From assembly GCA_050180745.1 (NCBI GenBank), contig JBFXDW010000023.1, positions 1 through 22,472 of the forward strand: a stretch of DNA of 22,472 nucleotides. The letters run 5' to 3'. A program made the translations under genes and the position numbers. This stretch comes from JBFXDW01 sp050180745 (lineage in GTDB: Bacteria; Pseudomonadota; Alphaproteobacteria; UBA9219). Below, piece after piece: positions 22,149 to 22,472 of this stretch; position 1 is the first letter of the stretch; every line of letters begins with the position of its first letter. The notes under the pieces were generated by a model. That model did no database searches. It had not been told where the DNA came from and saw only the letters and a list, made by a program, of their open reading frames with translations.

Positions 22149-22472
22149 ATGTCTGAAGACGAAAAACAAAAGATCGAAATCGAAACGCAGGATACACAAG
22201 AAGCTTTGCTTTCTCAGGCTGAAGAGGCCTCAAAAGACCCTCTTAAAGAGGCACAAGAGGAAATAGCTTCCCTTAAGGAGCAGCAGCTTCGTGCGTTGGC
22301 GGAAGTGGAAAACACGCGCCGTCGCGCTAAAAAGGACGTGGAAGAGGCGCATAAATTCTCGGTTTCAGGGTTTGCCAAGGAAATGCTGGACGTTGCGGAT
22401 AACTTTGCGCGGGCGATGGAGGCTGTTCCTAAGGGTGCGGTTGAGAAAGACCCTGCTTTAAAGAATCTAGTG
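22149..22472 (+). CDS. grpE: Nucleotide exchange factor GrpE (partial, 3' end outside window)
   Basis: GrpE releases ADP from DnaK and acts as a thermosensor in the Hsp70 chaperone cycle. Only the first 108 codons are in the window. An acidic N-terminal tail (MSEDEKQKIEIETQDTQEAL) leads into the long dimerisation coiled coil (LKEQQLRALAEVENTRRRAK, then AHKFSVSGFAKEMLDVADNF). The ENTRRRA..D...A..F...F..E.L.V.DN..RA pattern is diagnostic. The start at 22149 has AGGAAAG upstream. A consensus sigma32 promoter lies in front, consistent with heat-shock control. The conserved C-terminal beta domain is beyond the window. Confidence 0.93.
   Translation, partial: MSEDEKQKIEIETQDTQEALLSQAEEASKDPLKEAQEEIASLKEQQLRALAEVENTRRRAKKDVEEAHKFSVSGFAKEMLDVADNFARAMEAVPKGAVEKDPALKNLV

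Overview
The window looks like a moderate-GC alphaproteobacterial chromosome. The signs are SecF, FtsE/FtsX preceded by a divergent MJ0042 zinc-ribbon membrane protein and a CpdR-like single-domain response regulator, WaaA/LpxK lipid A-Kdo genes, a standalone MlaC, and GrpE behind a sigma32-type promoter. Palindromic intergenic repeats and G-rich heptad arrays would suit a repeat-rich lineage such as Micavibrionales, Holosporales or Rhodospirillales relatives. I cannot name the genus from sequence alone.

Region 1 (1-6712) is a degraded, rearranged prophage or mobile island ending at a tRNA-Ala(GGC) gene. It holds a DNA methylase scrap, a phage tail gene fused in frame to the C-terminal half of a serine recombinase, an N-terminal lysozyme scrap and an AT-rich cargo gene. 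It also holds a 5'-truncated S49 capsid protease, a terminase large-subunit C-terminus in the opposite orientation, a 55-aa protein, and a coupled pair of serine recombinases. The small recombinase seems to lack the usual nucleophile. The large one reads into the 3' end of the tRNA gene on the other strand, which marks that end of the island. Several joins between fragments lie at short repeats.

Region 2 (6740-9731) has gmhA, a coiled-coil protein coupled to a type IV prepilin peptidase, and a convergent secF without secD.

Region 3 (9819-11690) is the most unusual part. Two tandem paralogues of an unrecognised 267-aa protein each have a TTGACA promoter and a structured leader. The upstream paralogue's leader is a clear TPP (THI-box) riboswitch that overlaps its ribosome binding site. 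The second leader keeps only the 3' motif of that riboswitch. No thiamine gene is present in the window.

Region 4 (11700-22472) is envelope and housekeeping DNA: galU, a CpdR-like regulator, the zinc-ribbon protein, an ftsE-ftsX-ydcF-plsC operon, a convergent mlaC-waaA-lpxK operon, an unrecognised basic protein with its own promoter and palindrome, a family 9 glycosyltransferase, and the start of grpE. Three genes (galU, plsC, lpxK) end in tandem 7-bp repeats that begin inside the TAG stop codon in the same register. The galU and plsC arrays could form G-quadruplexes on the coding strand. Several 100-120 bp palindromic repeats lie between genes.
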